Shown: one piece after another, positions 1 to 9,198 of the stretch | Position numbering within the stretch: position 1 is the stretch's first letter | How the letters are laid out: every line of letters begins with the position of its first letter | DNA from: an uncultured Steroidobacter sp. | Lineage (GTDB): Bacteria; Pseudomonadota; Gammaproteobacteria; Steroidobacterales; Steroidobacteraceae | Length of the DNA: 64,000 bases | Direction: 5' to 3' | Assembly (NCBI GenBank): GCA_938008435.1 | Contig: CALLKK010000017.1 | Coordinates: 62,001-126,000 of the forward strand | The notes under the pieces: generated by a model | Databases searched by the model: none | The model's input: the letters and a program-made list of their open reading frames with translations, nothing else | What the model was told of the DNA's origin: nothing | Made by a program: the position numbers and the translations under genes

Positions 1-381
1 TCGCCGACCCGCCTGCAGAAGATCGCCGAATCGGCGCGACTCGAACACAAGCGCGAACAGATCTGCGCACGCCTCGGCGATCAGCTACGGCTCATCCCGG
101 TCAGCGACATTTATTACTTCGTCGCCGATCAGAAGTACGTAACGGTCAAGCACAAGGGCGGCGAGAATCTGATCGACGAATCGTTGAAGTCGCTCTCCGA
201 GGAATTCGCCGCCGACTTCGTGCGAATTCATCGCAATGCCTTGGTCGCAGAGAAATACATCTCTGCCGTCGAGCGAACCGATAACGGTCAGTACGTCGTG
301 CGCATGCGCGATTGCGGATCGGTGCTGGATGTCAGCCGCAGGCATGCGCCCGAGCTCTTAAGACGCATTCGCGGCGCCTGA
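1..381 (+). CDS. AlgR-like LytTR response regulator, C-terminal part (5' end outside window)
   Basis: The reading frame is open from the first base to a TGA at 379-381 and gives the last 126 residues of a regulator. The residues from about 31 on match a LytTR DNA-binding domain: an IYYF segment, a KYVTV strand, the FVRIHRNALV motif and a terminal beta-rich part. The receiver domain expected upstream lies outside the window. LytTR domains bind direct repeats and regulate, for example, alginate, pili or toxins in pseudomonads. An algR-type gene upstream of hemC is a known gammaproteobacterial arrangement, and hemC follows 2.5 kb downstream here. AlgR is the closest family assignment, but the target genes cannot be read from this fragment. 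Confidence 0.85.
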   Translation, partial: SPTRLQKIAESARLEHKREQICARLGDQLRLIPVSDIYYFVADQKYVTVKHKGGENLIDESLKSLSEEFAADFVRIHRNALVAEKYISAVERTDNGQYVVRMRDCGSVLDVSRRHAPELLRRIRGA

Positions 382-409
382 GAGAAAAGGAAGCACAGAA
401 AAAGAAGAG

Positions 410-742
410 CTAGCGCGCGAGCTGCCCGGCGCGCGCACTGCGCCGCCCGAGGATGCCGCCCGCCACGCGCCGCACGAGCGGATACCACATCGTCGCGCGA
501 CTCACCCAACGCAGAATGCGCGAGGGGCCGATGAGCGTAATGGCCGCCACGCCGATTCCCACTAGCAGCGGCGATTTGACGACCTTACGCACCACCGCGA
601 CGGTACGATTGATTCTGCCGAGACCTTCTTCGATCGCACGCACCTGCGCGCCGAGCTCGAGGCGCTGCTGCGCGCAGCGCGCCTGCAACTCGGCACGGCG
701 TAAGGCGAGCTCTTCGAGGCGATCGCGGGTGCGTTGGGTCAT
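410..742 (-). CDS. YqjK-like small membrane-associated protein
   Basis: A 110-residue protein. Residues 1-45 are a charged helical stretch rich in Arg, Leu and Glu. A hydrophobic segment follows at about 58-75 (LLVGIGVAAITLIGP), with an Arg-rich tail. Its ATG overlaps the TGA of the upstream gene (ATGA at 739-742), so translation is probably coupled. It is the last of three minus-strand genes that resemble the yqjD-yqjE-yqjK set of enterobacteria. YqjK function is not known. Assignment rests on size, topology and context more than on a diagnostic motif. Confidence 0.7.
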   Translation of the reverse strand: MTQRTRDRLEELALRRAELQARCAQQRLELGAQVRAIEEGLGRINRTVAVVRKVVKSPLLVGIGVAAITLIGPSRILRWVSRATMWYPLVRRVAGGILGRRSARAGQLAR

Positions 743-1155
743 AGACGCGCGCGCAGTTGATCTCGATCCTTGGCAAGCTCGGCCAGCGTGGCATCAAGCA
801 TCGGCGGCTTTGCGCGCAGCTTGTTTCGCGCGACGAGCGCCGCGCTCACGGCAATGACCACGAAGAACACGACCATGGCGAGCGAAGCAATGAGCCGATG
901 CGTGTCCCAGAAGACGAACACCACGGTCAGTGCGCCCATGAACAACGCCATCAACCCGGCGAAAGCCGCGACGAACGCCCAGAGCGCCAGCTTCGCCGCG
1001 TGCTGGACCTCCTCCTGAAGCTCGGTCCGAAGCAGCTCGAGCCGCGTGTGGACGATGCCGAGCAGCGTCCCTGCAAGGCGACTGACGGATTGCAACAACC
1101 CGCTCGCGGTTGCGGGTTCTTCGCCCGGCTGTTCGTCGCGCCAGTTCGCGCTCAT
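739..1155 (-). CDS. Phage holin family / YqjE-like membrane protein
   Basis: A 138-residue protein with two hydrophobic helices (about 55-80 and 86-108), separated by a short charged loop (WDTHR), and a charged C-terminal tail. The preceding amphipathic helix has the pattern HTRLELLRTELQEE, typical of the YqjE/holin-superfamily III proteins. Despite the family name, these chromosomal members are not known to lyse cells. In enterobacteria YqjE accompanies the ribosome-associated inner-membrane protein YqjD, and that gene lies directly upstream here (20 bp gap). The three genes look like one operon, possibly a general stress set. Confidence 0.85.
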   Translation of the reverse strand: MSANWRDEQPGEEPATASGLLQSVSRLAGTLLGIVHTRLELLRTELQEEVQHAAKLALWAFVAAFAGLMALFMGALTVVFVFWDTHRLIASLAMVVFFVVIAVSAALVARNKLRAKPPMLDATLAELAKDRDQLRARL

Positions 1156-1175
1156 GAGAGGGGCTCGCGCTTAAT

Positions 1176-1496
1176 CTAGCGCCGGCTGAGCAACAAGCCG
1201 ACCAGCAGACCGACGCCGGCCGCGATGCCGACGGATTGCCACGGATTGTCGCGCACATATTTTTCCGTCGCGTACGCCACGTCTTGCGCGCGTCGCAAGG
1301 CTTCCTGCTCGAGCTCGTTGAGGCGCGCCCGTGCCTGCCGCAGCGACTCTTCCGCCTGCGCACGTACTTCTTGAATACGCTCGCCCGTTTGGGCAGACGT
1401 CGCACGCAGCAAGGCCTCAGCATCGCGCATGACGGTCTTGAGATCGGCGATCAGTTGGGCGGTCGTCACGTTCTGGTTCTGGATGTCGGTGCTCAT
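1176..1496 (-). CDS. DUF883 / YqjD-ElaB family protein
   Basis: A 106-residue protein. The N-terminal 80 residues form a long amphipathic, probably coiled-coil helix. The C-terminus has the DNPWQSVGIAAGVGLLVGLLLSRR pattern (DNPWQS, then a glycine-rich membrane anchor, then two arginines) that defines DUF883 proteins. In E. coli, YqjD and ElaB are C-tail-anchored inner-membrane proteins; YqjD associates with ribosomes in stationary phase. This is the promoter-proximal gene of the yqjDEK-like trio. The family call is firm; the function here is inferred from the family. Confidence 0.92.
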   Translation of the reverse strand: MSTDIQNQNVTTAQLIADLKTVMRDAEALLRATSAQTGERIQEVRAQAEESLRQARARLNELEQEALRRAQDVAYATEKYVRDNPWQSVGIAAGVGLLVGLLLSRR

Positions 1497-1737
1497 TGCT
1501 TCTTCCTCTCGACGCGTTCCTCAAGACAAACCATAGGCGGCTCGCGACCGCGCGTGCCAAGCCATGTTAGCGCCGCAAGCCAGCATCGCCAAATCAATCG
1601 CACGGTACGCAGCCATGCACCATAGGCAATGTTCGCGCGCACACCACGGGTTTCACTAGACGATGCCGACGCGCTTCCCTAGCATTGCCGGACGCCCTGC
1701 ATTGCCGCCCGACCGATCGGGCCCGGAAGTCGACCCC

Positions 1738-2859
1738 ATGAGCATCCAACAGCGCGCCGTTGCACCCCGCGACCGGTTCTACGCCAGGTCGTTCGCATTG
1801 GTGACCGCAGCGTTGCTCGCCTACGCGTTTCTCCAAATCGTCCAGCCGTTCGCCGGACCGCTCTTATGGGCGATCTTCCTCGCGTTCCTGCTGCATCCGC
1901 TGCACGTGCGCCTCAGCCGGCGACTGAAGGGCCGCGAGCAATGGTCGGCGTTCCTACTGACCGTGCTCGCGCTCGTCATCGTCATCGGACCGCTCACCGC
2001 GCTCAGTGCGGCGTTCGCGGCTCAGGTCGGCGACCTGCTGCAGTTCGTGCAGTCGATGGTCGCAGACCAGACCAAGCGAAACGTGCTCGACCCGTCCAAC
2101 GTTCCCTGGCTGAACGAAGCGCTCGGCTGGCTCGAGCGAACGTTCGACGTCAACGTCGCCCAGGCACGCGGCTGGCTCGTCGAAAGCTCGCGCAATCTGC
2201 TGCAGTGGCTCGCGTCCATGGGCGGCAAGGTCTTCCTGGGCGCCGTGAACACGGTGGTCGGCTTCGTGTTGATGATCTTCATGCTCTTTTTCTTCTTGCG
2301 GGATGGCGATGAAATGTTCGGAGCGCTGCGCGAGCTCATTCCGATGGAGCGCTCGTACAAGGCGCGACTCTTCGATCATCTCGCCTCCGTGACCCGCGCG
2401 ATGGTCTACGGCACGGGACTTACCGCGCTCATTCAAGGCGCGCTCGTCGGGCTCGCCTTCTTCTTCGTCGGCCTACCCTCGCCCATCGTTTTCGGCGTCA
2501 TCGCCGCGCTGGTGGCGCTGTTGCCGGTCGGCGGTACGGCAATCGTGTGGGTACCGGCTGCAATCGTGCTGGCCGCGCAAGATCGATGGGGCGCAGCGAT
2601 CTTTCTCGTGATCTGGGGTACGCTTCTCGTCGGGCTCGTCGACAACGTCGTGCGACCGATGCTCGTCTCGGGGCGCGCGTCCGTCGGCACGTTGACCGTA
2701 TTCCTCGGCGTGATGGGCGGTATCTCGGCGTTCGGCGCGATCGGCTTGTTCTTGGGTCCGGTCGTGCTCGCGCTCATCATCGCGCTGGTGCGTTTCATGC
2801 TCGATCTGCGCCGCGCCGAGGCGGCCCGCACCGACACCGAAACGACACCTTCAGCATGA
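1738..2859 (+). CDS. AI-2E family transporter / PerM-like membrane protein
   Basis: A polytopic inner-membrane protein of 373 residues with about eight hydrophobic segments, including the conserved C-terminal block with GTLLVGLVDNVVRP and FLGVMGGI. The AI-2E exporter superfamily (PF01594) includes E. coli TqsA, PerM and YdiK; substrates differ and cannot be told from sequence. I chose the ATG at 1738 because GGAAG at 1725-1729 lies 8 nt upstream. An ATG at 1663 would add 25 poorly conserved-looking residues. The stop codon overlaps the hemC start (ATGA at 2856-2859), so expression is probably coupled to heme synthesis genes. Confidence 0.9.
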   Translation: MSIQQRAVAPRDRFYARSFALVTAALLAYAFLQIVQPFAGPLLWAIFLAFLLHPLHVRLSRRLKGREQWSAFLLTVLALVIVIGPLTALSAAFAAQVGDLLQFVQSMVADQTKRNVLDPSNVPWLNEALGWLERTFDVNVAQARGWLVESSRNLLQWLASMGGKVFLGAVNTVVGFVLMIFMLFFFLRDGDEMFGALRELIPMERSYKARLFDHLASVTRAMVYGTGLTALIQGALVGLAFFFVGLPSPIVFGVIAALVALLPVGGTAIVWVPAAIVLAAQDRWGAAIFLVIWGTLLVGLVDNVVRPMLVSGRASVGTLTVFLGVMGGISAFGAIGLFLGPVVLALIIALVRFMLDLRRAEAARTDTETTPSA

Positions 2860-3785
2860 CTCGAAGAACATTGCGAATTGCCACGCGCCAGAGCCGCCTC
2901 GCGCTCTGGCAGGCGGAACACGTTGCTGCGCGTTTGCGCGCGGCGCACCCCGATCTCGAGGTCGTGCTCGTACCGATGACGACGCAGGGCGATCGCGTGC
3001 TCGATCGTGCGCTTGCCGAAGTCGGCGGCAAAGGCTTGTTCATCAAAGAGCTCGAACGCGCGCTCGAAGAAGGCCGCGCCGACATCGCGGTTCATTCGAT
3101 GAAGGACGTGCCGAGCGAGCTGCCGCCGGGCATGCAGCTCGCGGCGATGCTGCCGCGCGCCGATCCGCGCGATGCGTTCGTCTCCAATCGCTACGCATCG
3201 TTTGCCGAGCTGCCGCAGGGCGCGCGCCTCGGCACCTCGAGCCCGCGCCGCCAAGCGCAGCTCAAGCACGTGCGTCCCGATCTCGACATTGCGACCTTGC
3301 GCGGCAACGTGGAAACGCGCCTGCGCAAGCTCGATGAGGGCGAATACGACGCGATCATTCTCGCGACGGCGGGACTCGTGCGACTCGAGCTGGCTGCGCG
3401 CATCACCCAACACCTCGACACCTCTTTTTCCGTCCCGGCGCCCGGTCAAGCCGTGATCGGCATCGAATGCCGCGAGGACGATGCCGACAGCGCCGCCTAC
3501 GCCCAGGCGCTCAACGACGATGCGGCGGCGACTTGCTGCTCCGCAGAACGCGCCTTCGCGCGACATCTCCAAGGCGACTGCTTCTCGCCGATTGCTGCGT
3601 TCGCGCAATTACGCGACGGCGCGCTCGAGCTGGAAGGCGTAGTGGCCTCTCTCGACGGCCAGCAGCTCTATCGCGATCGCATCGTCGGCGCGCCCACGAA
3701 TGCCACGGCGCTCGGCATCGAGCTCGCCGAAAGGCTCTTGCGCGCGGGCGCAAGCGCGCTGCTGCCGCAAGCATCGCGGCCCTGA
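2856..3785 (+). CDS. hemC: Hydroxymethylbilane synthase (porphobilinogen deaminase)
   Basis: A 309-residue cytosolic enzyme joining four porphobilinogens into hydroxymethylbilane in the heme/siroheme pathway. Visible features are the RIATRQSRLALWQA N-terminus, GDRVLDRALAEVGGKGLF, the VHSMKDVP loop carrying substrate-binding residues, GTSSPRRQAQL, and Cys242 in GDCFSPIAAF. That cysteine is the usual dipyrromethane cofactor attachment site. The ATG overlaps the upstream gene's stop. hemD follows 15 nt after the stop, then hemX and hemY, so this is a heme-biosynthesis operon. Length and all key residues are normal. Confidence 0.98.
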   Translation: MTRRTLRIATRQSRLALWQAEHVAARLRAAHPDLEVVLVPMTTQGDRVLDRALAEVGGKGLFIKELERALEEGRADIAVHSMKDVPSELPPGMQLAAMLPRADPRDAFVSNRYASFAELPQGARLGTSSPRRQAQLKHVRPDLDIATLRGNVETRLRKLDEGEYDAIILATAGLVRLELAARITQHLDTSFSVPAPGQAVIGIECREDDADSAAYAQALNDDAAATCCSAERAFARHLQGDCFSPIAAFAQLRDGALELEGVVASLDGQQLYRDRIVGAPTNATALGIELAERLLRAGASALLPQASRP

Positions 3786-3800
3786 CCGTCTCGTTTTGGC

Positions 3801-4568
3801 ATGATTCCCAAGATCGTTCCTCCGCTCATCGGCCTCGGCGTGCTCGTCACGCGCCCGGCCGGACAAGCCCAGACGCTTTATGCGGAAATCGAGCGCCTCG
3901 GCGGCACCGCCCACAAGTTTCCGACGATCGCCATCGAGCCGCTCGCAGCAGCCGCTGCCGCACCCTGCGACCTCGTCGTCTTCGCCAGCGTCAATGCAGT
4001 CGAACATGGCAAGCGGCTCGTCGCGCCCAACCCGGCAATGAAGGTTGCGGCGATCGGCAAGGCGACCGCCAGCGCGCTTGAACAAGCGGGATTCAAAGTC
4101 GATTACGTGCCCGAGGCGGGGTTCACGAGCGAAGCGCTGCTCGCGCATCCCGAGCTCACGCTGCGCGAAGGCATGCGCGTGCTGATCGTGCGCGGCGAAG
4201 GCGGTCGCGAGTTATTGATGAATACGTTTGCCGAGCGCGGTCTCATCGTCGAGACGCGCCAAGTCTATCGACGCGTGCGCCCGGCAATCGAGCCGCACGC
4301 ACGCGATACGCTGGAACGCGAATGGAGCGAGGGCAATGTCGACATCGTGACGCTGACGAGCGTCGCGACGCTCGAAAATCTCTACGCGATGCTGAGCGAA
4401 CGCGGGCGCGAGCTGCTGGCGAAGACCCCCGTGCTCGTCGTCAGCAAGCGCATTGCCGCTGCCGCGCGCGACCACGGGCTCCAGGGCGAGATCGTTTCGG
4501 CACCCGCTCCCGACGATGCCTCGATCGTCGGCACCCTTGCGAAATGGCACGCACGCGCGCGCACCTAG
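3801..4568 (+). CDS. hemD: Uroporphyrinogen-III synthase
   Basis: A 255-residue enzyme that cyclises hydroxymethylbilane to uroporphyrinogen III with inversion of ring D. The family is poorly conserved in sequence. Recognisable parts are the N-terminal GVLVTRPAGQAQTL, the central VVFASVNAVEHG, the VLIVRGEGGRELL stretch and the C-terminal VDIVTLTSVATLENL. Position directly between hemC and hemX supports the call. The bilobed two-domain arrangement fits the length. Confidence 0.95.
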   Translation: MIPKIVPPLIGLGVLVTRPAGQAQTLYAEIERLGGTAHKFPTIAIEPLAAAAAAPCDLVVFASVNAVEHGKRLVAPNPAMKVAAIGKATASALEQAGFKVDYVPEAGFTSEALLAHPELTLREGMRVLIVRGEGGRELLMNTFAERGLIVETRQVYRRVRPAIEPHARDTLEREWSEGNVDIVTLTSVATLENLYAMLSERGRELLAKTPVLVVSKRIAAAARDHGLQGEIVSAPAPDDASIVGTLAKWHARART

Positions 4569-4669
4569 CCACGCCGTAATCGGCGAATGCGCACTCTTAC
4601 AATGCGGCGCGCAAACGCAGTGCACCTCAGACGGCGTGCTACGATACTCGCTCGGCCGAATGCCTGCGA

Positions 4670-5749
4670 ATGACGATGGCAGACTCCCAGCTAAACGACT
4701 CGCCTGCCGGCGCGAACGATACCGCTCGCCCTACGCGGCGCGCGCACACATATAGTCGTGCTACGACGGCCGTGGCCGTGCTCGCGCTCGCGACGGCGAT
4801 CTACGCACTCTGGCGGCTCGATTCGGCACGCGACCGGATGGACGAAATCAGCGCGGCGGCTCGCACCCTCGAAGCCGAGCGCGCTTTGCTTCGCTCCGAG
4901 ATCCAGAACCTCGAAGAACGCACGCGCCAAGCCGACGAGGATCTGGCTCGACGCCTCGCGCTGCTCGACGACGTTCCGCGGCAGGTGCAAGAGCTCGCCA
5001 ACACGACCGAGGAGCTGCGCGGCCGCGCCGAAGGTCCGGAACGCGCCTGGTCGCGCGCCGAAGCAATGTACCTGCTCGAGCTGGCGCAGCGCCGCCTCGC
5101 GCTCAATCGCGACATCGACACCGCCATCGTCGCGCTCGCCAGCGCCGATGCCCGCCTGGCTGCATTGAAGGACGATTCGTTCGCTCCGGTGCGGCAAGAA
5201 ATTGCGCGCGAGCTGCACGCGCTGCGCGCCATCGAACGACCTGACATCACCGGCATTACGACGCGCCTTGCGAGCCTCGAACAGAACGTTACGACGCTGC
5301 CCGTCAAAGGCATCGTGGCCGAAGAGCGCAAGGTGGCGCCGCAGACGGAGCTGCCCGACTCGTTCTTGCCGCGCGCGTGGTCCATTGCGCGCCGCTCGGT
5401 CGCCAATCTCATCCGCGTCCGGGAAGTCGACGAACGCGCCGGCGGTCTTGTGACGAAGGAAGAAGCGCTGCTTCGCCGCGAGCACTTGCGGTTGCTCTTG
5501 TTCTCGGCGCGCGCCGCGCTCGCGCGTCACGACAAGTACGCCTATCAACATGCGCTCGCGAGCGCCCGAACGCTTCTCGAAGAAGCGTTCGATGCCTCGC
5601 AGCCGAGCACGCAGGCGGTTGTGAACGAGATCCGCACGCTCGAGTCGATCGACATCGACCCGCCGTTGCCGGACCTTGTGGGCTCGAGCACGGCGCTGCG
5701 GCGTCTGATGCCGCGCGAGCAAGGCGTGTTGCGCGGCAATCAGAGGTGA
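4670..5749 (+). CDS. hemX: HemX-like membrane-anchored protein
   Basis: A 359-residue protein with a short cytoplasmic N-terminus and one transmembrane helix at about residues 28-46 (ATTAVAVLALATAIYALWRL). A long coiled coil follows (about 50-110), then a helical periplasmic domain containing AMYLLELAQRRLALNRD, a signature of HemX. Family members are often annotated as uroporphyrinogen-III C-methyltransferase. The gammaproteobacterial HemX encoded next to hemD has no methyltransferase fold, however, and its role in heme synthesis is unclear. The stop is 3 nt before hemY. An in-frame ATG at 4676 is an equally possible start. Confidence 0.9.
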   Translation: MTMADSQLNDSPAGANDTARPTRRAHTYSRATTAVAVLALATAIYALWRLDSARDRMDEISAAARTLEAERALLRSEIQNLEERTRQADEDLARRLALLDDVPRQVQELANTTEELRGRAEGPERAWSRAEAMYLLELAQRRLALNRDIDTAIVALASADARLAALKDDSFAPVRQEIARELHALRAIERPDITGITTRLASLEQNVTTLPVKGIVAEERKVAPQTELPDSFLPRAWSIARRSVANLIRVREVDERAGGLVTKEEALLRREHLRLLLFSARAALARHDKYAYQHALASARTLLEEAFDASQPSTQAVVNEIRTLESIDIDPPLPDLVGSSTALRRLMPREQGVLRGNQR

Positions 5750-5752
5750 TCG

Positions 5753-6991
5753 ATGCGACGCGGCGTATACATCGCGCTCGCGCTCCTGGCCGGAGCGATC
5801 GTCGCCAACGTGCTGGCGAGCGATCCCGGCTACGTCGCGATCCGCATCGCCGGACATCTCATCGAGATGTCCGCGATCACGTTCGTGCTGTTGCTCGTGG
5901 CCGGATACTTCGCGATCCGGCTGCTCTGGCGGCTGTTCAACGCGCGCCGCCTTTGGAAGGAATCGCAGCTTGCGCGACGCCGCGAACGCGCGCGCAGCGC
6001 GCTGTCGCGCGCCATCATCGAGCTCGCGCAAGGCGAGTGGGACAACGCGGAACGAACGGCAACGAAGTTCGTCGGGGATTCCGATCATCCGCTGGCGCAC
6101 TACCTAGTCGCCGCACGCGCGGCGGAGCTGCAGAACGCTCCGAACCGACGCGACGAGTGGCTCGCACGCGCGCTCGACCTGCCGGCCGAAAGTCATGCAC
6201 CGGCGCTCATCATGCAGGCCGAGCTCCTGCTCAAGCACAAGCAGCTCGAAGCGGCCGAGGCGGCGCTGCTGCAACTCGATGCGCGCGGCGAACAGAACGC
6301 GCGTGGGCTACTGCTGCTCGCGCGTATCTATCGCCAGACGGGTAACTGGCAGAAGATCGAACAACTCGAGCCGCGCCTGCGCGCAACGCGCGGCGTCGAC
6401 ACGGCTGTTGCCGATGCAACTGTGGCACAAGTCTATATCGACAAGCTGCAGGCGGCCGGCAAGACCAAGGATGCCGCCGCGTTGCGTGCCGCATGGAAGG
6501 ATCTGCCGCGCTCGCTGACCAAGCGCTCCGACATCGTGGTCGCCTACGCCCGCGCCGCCATGGTCTGTCGCGATCACGAGAGCGCCGAACGCGAGCTGAG
6601 CGAGCTGCTCGAGAGCGAATGGGACGAAGCGGCCGTGCAAGCGTACGGCGATCTCGAAGTCGACGAGCCGCTGCGCACGCTCGATCGCGCTGAAACTTGG
6701 CTTGCGGCGCACGAGCGCGATCCAGTGTTGCTGGTTGCTTGCGCCAAGCTCGCGCTGCGCGCCGAGCTCTACGGCAAGGCACGTAGCTTCCTCGAAGCCA
6801 GCGTGGCGATTCGTCCGCGCCTTGAAGCGTATCAACTGCTCGCCGATCTGCTCGAGCAGATTGGCGAGCGCGATCGAGCGCTCGGGGTACTGCACGAAGC
6901 GCTCGTTCATGCGATCGGACGCAAGCCGAAGGTGCCGCGCATTCGGCAACGGGCCTGGTTCGAGCGGCGACACGGCGAGCGGCGCCGTTGA
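5753..6991 (+). CDS. hemY: HemY-like inner-membrane TPR protein
   Basis: A 412-residue protein with two N-terminal hydrophobic helices (about 4-22 and 37-60), followed by a long alpha-helical TPR-like region. The RLLWRLFNARR...RRRERARSALSRAIIELAQGEWDNAER stretch is typical of the gammaproteobacterial HemY. It is unrelated to the protoporphyrinogen oxidase of the same name in Bacillus. It is the last gene of the hemC-hemD-hemX-hemY operon; GAGGTGAT just before the ATG can act as ribosome binding site. Its exact role in late porphyrin metabolism is not settled for the family. Confidence 0.92.
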   Translation: MRRGVYIALALLAGAIVANVLASDPGYVAIRIAGHLIEMSAITFVLLLVAGYFAIRLLWRLFNARRLWKESQLARRRERARSALSRAIIELAQGEWDNAERTATKFVGDSDHPLAHYLVAARAAELQNAPNRRDEWLARALDLPAESHAPALIMQAELLLKHKQLEAAEAALLQLDARGEQNARGLLLLARIYRQTGNWQKIEQLEPRLRATRGVDTAVADATVAQVYIDKLQAAGKTKDAAALRAAWKDLPRSLTKRSDIVVAYARAAMVCRDHESAERELSELLESEWDEAAVQAYGDLEVDEPLRTLDRAETWLAAHERDPVLLVACAKLALRAELYGKARSFLEASVAIRPRLEAYQLLADLLEQIGERDRALGVLHEALVHAIGRKPKVPRIRQRAWFERRHGERRR

Positions 6992-7124
6992 CGGAGCAGC
7001 CAGCCGCTTAACTTGCACGATAAGCCGCCAGAGGCATTGCCTTCGACGCAAGAATGCGCGAGGGTGTCGACTCAGCGCGGCCGTACCTTGCACGCTCCGC
7101 GCATTTCCCACCGCGAACGCACTT

Positions 7125-8177
7125 ATGTCCTATTCGCGCGTCACGCTCCTACCCTTCGGGCAAGTGCTCAGCGTGGAGCAGGGAGAAACCATCCTGGATG
7201 CGGCTTTGCGCGCAGGATTGAATCTGCCGCACAGTTGCAAGGGTGGACATTGCTCTTCGTGCCGGGCCAGAATCCGCTCAGGGAGCGTCCATTACCCGCT
7301 CGGCCGGCCGCTCGGATTGCTCGAGTCGGAAGAACGACAATCTTACGTGCTGTTGTGCCAGGCCCACGCAGCGAGTGCTGAGATCGTGATCGAAGCGCGA
7401 GAGATCAAACCGCCCAATCCGGAGATTCAGGTCAAGAGTCTGCCCGCCCGCATCGAGCGTCTTCAGCTCGTGGCGCCCGATGTGATGGCCGTGTTCCTGC
7501 GCCTGCCGGCGCGCGAGGAGTTCTGCTATCAGGCCGGCCAATATCTCGACGTCTTGCTGCCGCAGAATCGGCGTCGCAGCTTCTCGATTGCCAACCCGCC
7601 GCACGACGCCGATTTCATCGAACTGCATGTGCGCCGCGTCAAGAGCGGCGAGTTCACCGAACAGCTTTTCTCCGGTGCTGCTGCGAATACATTGCTGCGG
7701 ATCGAAGGACCGCTCGGCCAGTTCTGGTTCCGCGAGGAATCGCCGCGCCCTGCCTTGTTGATCGGCGGCGGCACGGGCTATGCGCCGCTGCGCGCAATGA
7801 TTCGCCACTTGCTCGAACGCGGCGATCGGCGGCCGCTGCATTTGTATTGGGGCGCACAGTCGCGCGTCGATCTGTACGAGGACGCGCTCGTGCGTAGCTG
7901 GTGCGAGCAGTTCAGGAACTTCCGCTACACGCCCGTGCTCTCGAATGCGCAACCGCAGGACGAGTGGACGGGCCGCGTCGGCTGGGTGCACGAAGTGGCG
8001 CTCGCAGATCATCCGAACATCGAAGCCTTCGATGTTTATACCGCCGGCCCGCCGGTAATGGTCGAAGCGATTCGACAGGAATTTCTCGCGCGCGGCCTGC
8101 CGCCCGAGCAGCTGTTTTTCGATTCGTTCGATTTCGCGCCGGATGCCCTTGCGAAACGCGCGCACGAAAAACCCTGA
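7125..8177 (+). CDS. 2Fe-2S ferredoxin/FAD/NAD(P) oxidoreductase (CDP-6-deoxyglucoseen reductase-like)
   Basis: A 350-residue three-domain electron-transfer protein. The N-terminal plant-type ferredoxin domain has the cluster ligands in CKGGHCSSC plus a distal Cys in YVLLCQAH. The middle domain has the FAD-binding RRSFSIANPP motif. The C-terminal domain has the nucleotide-binding LLIGGGTGYAPLRAMI motif and a terminal FDSFDFA. This order is that of AscD/RfbI, of phenol hydroxylase reductases and of the gammaproteobacterial CDP-6-deoxy-delta-3,4-glucoseen reductase-like proteins. No oxygenase or sugar gene is adjacent, so its partner is unknown. The start at 7125 gives the expected N-terminus; upstream open frame is ignored. 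Confidence 0.9.
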   Translation: MSYSRVTLLPFGQVLSVEQGETILDAALRAGLNLPHSCKGGHCSSCRARIRSGSVHYPLGRPLGLLESEERQSYVLLCQAHAASAEIVIEAREIKPPNPEIQVKSLPARIERLQLVAPDVMAVFLRLPAREEFCYQAGQYLDVLLPQNRRRSFSIANPPHDADFIELHVRRVKSGEFTEQLFSGAAANTLLRIEGPLGQFWFREESPRPALLIGGGTGYAPLRAMIRHLLERGDRRPLHLYWGAQSRVDLYEDALVRSWCEQFRNFRYTPVLSNAQPQDEWTGRVGWVHEVALADHPNIEAFDVYTAGPPVMVEAIRQEFLARGLPPEQLFFDSFDFAPDALAKRAHEKP

Positions 8178-8307
8178 TCCTGCTCGGGATTTTCACCGCG
8201 CGGCGACGGAGCGCCACAGCCATCCGCGCGAGCGTAACTCATCCTTGCAGCATCGAGCGGTATCGCACTAGCCTCTTGCCGCCAGGGATAGCGACGATGC
8301 TTTCGTC

Positions 8308-9198
8308 ATGACCTTTTCGCGGCCACATATTCTGATCGTCGGTTGCGGTTACGTCGGCCGCCGTCTGTACGCACAGCTTGCCGAACGTTTTGACGTGACG
8401 GCGCTCGTGCGCACGCAACGCAGCGCGGCCGGGTTGGCCGCAGGAGGCATTCGCGCCGTAGCGCTCGATCTCGACCGTCCGCGCGCCAATGCCTGCATTC
8501 CCGAACGACTCGATCAGGAAGCGATCGTCTATCTCGTCCCACCGCCTAGCGACAGCGAGAGCGACTTGCGTCTCGATCGTTTCCTGCAGCTCGCCACGGT
8601 GCCGCCCAAGACCTTCGTCTATGTGAGCTCCACTGGCGTCTACGGCGATGCGGGCGGCGCGGACGTAGACGAAAGCACACCGGTCAATCCGCGCACCGAT
8701 CGTGCGCGCCGACGCGTGAGCGCAGAAGACATGACGCGCGTGTGGTGCACCGAAAGATTGGTACGACGTGTCGTACTGCGCGTCGCGGGTATCTATGGCC
8801 CTGGCCGACTGCCGCTCGAACGCTTGCGCAAGGGCGAGGCCGTGGTGCGCGAAGACGAAGCAGGCGTATCCAACCGAATTCACGTCGACGATCTCGTGAG
8901 CGCCTGTGTCGCCGCGGTGACGAATCCGGAGGCACGCGGCGTCTACAACGTGAGCGACGGCAATCGCATCAGCTCAACTACCTTCCTCCTCAAGCTTGCC
9001 GAGGCGGCAGGCCTGCCGCCGCCTCCGCAAGTATCGATGGTCGAGGCGCAGCTCACCTTCTCGCCCGAGCGCCTGTCGTTCCTGAACGAGTCCCGTTATG
9101 TAGTCAACGAGCGCCTGCGCAAGCACTTAGGGGTCACGCTACGCTATGCCGATTACGAGGCCGGGATCCGCCAATCATTGCAAAGCGAGCCCGGCTGA
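8308..9198 (+). CDS. NAD(P)-dependent epimerase/dehydratase family (YeeZ-like SDR)
   Basis: A 296-residue extended short-chain dehydrogenase-like protein. It begins with a Rossmann motif ILIVGCGYVGRRL. It carries FVYVSSTGVYGD, an extended-SDR active-site region, but the YxxxK motif is not in its classical form: CTERLVRR follows where a Tyr-Lys pair would be expected. C-terminal parts such as NRIHVDDLVSACVAAV and VYNVSDG are typical of YeeZ-type members. The substrate is unknown. It stands alone between the flavoreductase and the ParA gene. Confidence 0.85.
   Translation: MTFSRPHILIVGCGYVGRRLYAQLAERFDVTALVRTQRSAAGLAAGGIRAVALDLDRPRANACIPERLDQEAIVYLVPPPSDSESDLRLDRFLQLATVPPKTFVYVSSTGVYGDAGGADVDESTPVNPRTDRARRRVSAEDMTRVWCTERLVRRVVLRVAGIYGPGRLPLERLRKGEAVVREDEAGVSNRIHVDDLVSACVAAVTNPEARGVYNVSDGNRISSTTFLLKLAEAAGLPPPPQVSMVEAQLTFSPERLSFLNESRYVVNERLRKHLGVTLRYADYEAGIRQSLQSEPG

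Noticed and set aside
739..1155. Holin-like protein as a prophage lysis gene
   Set aside because: It belongs to the YqjE-type chromosomal family and sits in a yqjD-yqjE-yqjK-like trio without any phage gene.
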